Assembly (NCBI GenBank): GCA_028283985.1
Contig: JANQSQ010000651.1
Coordinates: 1 to 6,849 of the forward strand
DNA length: 6,849 nt
Direction of reading: 5' to 3'
DNA from: Rhodothermales bacterium
GTDB taxonomy: Bacteria; Bacteroidota; Rhodothermia; Rhodothermales; VXPQ01
In this document: one piece after another, positions 6,254 to 6,849 of the stretch
Position numbering within the stretch: position 1 is the first letter of the stretch
Layout of the letters: every line of letters starts with the position of its first letter
Translations under genes and position numbers: made by a program
The notes under the pieces: generated by a model
The model's input: the letters and a program-made list of their open reading frames with translations, nothing else
The model's database searches: none
Told to the model about the DNA's origin: nothing

Positions 6254-6686
6254 GGTCCCATCGAAGCACGAACGGCGCATCTGCGTTGTTGGGGTTAAGG
6301 AGATGAATTTCAGGGGCTTCCAGTACGTTTTCCGGAAGAGGCAGCACGATCCGGTCATGCAGGTATGCCTCGCAGGAGTCGCCGCCGGTGTCGTGGCGGA
6401 GCAGAATCGCTGCGGCCCGGCCCGTCACCCGGGTGCGCGGCTCGAACGTATGCTCGGTGCAGCCGCCCGTATAGGCGACCAGCACCGAGAGCGAATCCGA
6501 GACGATGGCCGGCGGCTCGTCCGGGGAATTGGGCGAAAGGTTGGTGAGAATCTCGTACGGGTCGCCGAACCGTTCCGGGCCTGGAGGGGCCTCCGGCGAA
6601 TTGCACCCTGCCCATGCGCCGATCAAAAGAACGCAAAGGCCCGCAAGGACCCGGTCGCGCGTTATTTGTCGAACCCTATGCTTCAT
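6240..6686 (-). CDS. Small putative lipoprotein of unknown function with GGCxEHxF and DxCEAY motifs
   Basis: This 148-residue protein has a lipoprotein-type signal: basic n-region (MKHRVRQITRDR), hydrophobic stretch LAGLCVLLIGAW, then AGC with C28 as the likely lipidated residue. Trp at the -3 position is unusual for a lipobox. The linker NSPEAPPGPE is proline-rich, as expected after an anchor. The mature domain (about 41-148) contains TGGCTEHTF (73-81) and, after an H98, GDSCEAYLHD (102-111). Cysteines C76 and C105 could form a disulfide or, with H79 and H98, a metal site. Comparable GGC..H.F ... DxC.A patterns occur in small bacterial lipoproteins of unknown role; that is recollection, not a search. 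I do not recognise a named family. The ATG at 6686 is the only start that places the signal at the N-terminus. Longer frames upstream run inside gatB. The gene is divergent from gatB and convergent with bcp, so it is probably transcribed alone. Confidence 0.72.
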   Translation of the reverse strand: MKHRVRQITRDRVLAGLCVLLIGAWAGCNSPEAPPGPERFGDPYEILTNLSPNSPDEPPAIVSDSLSVLVAYTGGCTEHTFEPRTRVTGRAAAILLRHDTGGDSCEAYLHDRIVLPLPENVLEAPEIHLLNPNNADAPFVLRWDLTQD

Positions 6687-6692
6687 TAGATC
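6687..6692. other. Six-base gap between divergent start codons
   Basis: Only six bases separate the ATG of the lipoprotein gene (minus) from the ATG of gatB (plus). Promoter and leader of each gene must therefore lie inside the coding sequence of the other, and any leaders overlap as antisense RNA. No Shine-Dalgarno is seen on either side. A conventional promoter is not obvious on either strand. Confidence 0.6.
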
Positions 6693-6849
6693 ATGCCGCG
6701 CGTTACGTACGAGCCGGTGATCGGCCTGGAAGTGCATTGCCGGCTTCTTACCGATTCCAAGGCGTTCAGTTCTGATTCCGCCCGGTTCGGCGCCGGGCCG
6801 AATGTGCATGTGGATCCGGTCAGTCTCGGCCATCCCGGCACGCTCCCCG
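6693..6849 (+). CDS. gatB: Aspartyl/glutamyl-tRNA(Asn/Gln) amidotransferase subunit B, N-terminal part
   Basis: The first 52 residues of GatB are present; the gene continues past the right edge. GatB is the kinase/tRNA-binding subunit of the GatCAB complex, which converts misacylated Glu-tRNA(Gln) or Asp-tRNA(Asn) to the amidated forms in the cytosol. Diagnostic residues are YEPVIGLEVH (6-15), SKAFSSDSARFG (22-33) and DPVSLGHPGTLP (41-52). The SLGHPGTLP form, rather than the more widespread GxPGxLP, is typical of Bacteroidota-type GatB as I recall it. The residue after the conserved EVH is Cys16 where most family members have a small hydrophobic residue. The ATG at 6693 sits at the usual distance from the GLEVH motif. 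Too little is in the window to judge integrity, and no gatA or gatC is visible here. Confidence 0.93.
   Translation, partial: MPRVTYEPVIGLEVHCRLLTDSKAFSSDSARFGAGPNVHVDPVSLGHPGTLP

Noticed and set aside
6687..6833. Longer frame of the lipoprotein starting at 6833.
   Set aside because: The added 49 residues are antisense to the conserved gatB N-terminus and would bury the lipoprotein signal.
1..6849. Signs of a defence island, mobile element, CRISPR or phage region.
   Set aside because: No transposase, integrase, nuclease, direct-repeat array or tRNA attachment site was seen. All recognised genes are surface-polysaccharide or housekeeping genes.

Overview
This is a GC-rich bacterial window with seven protein-coding genes, two of them cut by the window edges. 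I see no rRNA, tRNA, CRISPR array, insertion sequence or phage gene. Several traits point to the Bacteroidota/Rhodothermota side of the tree. The E1 alpha and beta parts of a branched-chain-type 2-oxoacid dehydrogenase are fused in one chain. The GatB N-terminus carries the SLGHPGTLP signature. A Wzi-family outer-membrane protein and a WbaP/WcaJ-type sugar transferase sit back to back. No start codon has a convincing Shine-Dalgarno sequence. Together with the high GC this suggests a Rhodothermales-like organism, but that placement is inference.

Left part (1-2229): two minus-strand genes read leftward. The first encodes a predicted outer-membrane protein of the capsule-assembly Wzi family (392-2020). 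The second, overlapping its stop by 4 bases (GTGA), encodes an unrecognised exported, probably beta-barrel protein that runs off the left edge (1-395). A divergent spacer of about 209 bases (2021-2229) follows. It holds inverted repeats and an AT-rich promoter-like stretch.

Centre (2230-5719): a plus-strand pair of genes. The first encodes a membrane polyprenyl glycosylphosphotransferase, the enzyme that loads the first sugar onto undecaprenyl phosphate for exopolysaccharide or capsule synthesis. Five bases after its stop starts a 663-residue fused E1 alpha/beta 2-oxoacid dehydrogenase. A strong GC hairpin follows the E1 stop. Its A/T tract sits on the side that fits termination of minus-strand rather than plus-strand transcription.

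Right part (5771-6849): a Bcp-type peroxiredoxin (plus) converges on, and overlaps by 14 bases, a small minus-strand lipoprotein with a conserved-looking Cys/His pattern. That lipoprotein gene is divergent from gatB (plus, cut by the right edge), with only 6 bases between the two start codons.

Functionally, the left and centre share a cell-surface polysaccharide theme: lipid-linked sugar initiation in the inner membrane and a Wzi-like protein in the outer membrane. The E1, peroxiredoxin and GatB genes are housekeeping genes. Apart from unusual junctions between genes, the window looks like ordinary chromosomal sequence, and I found no convincing undescribed defence or mobile system.
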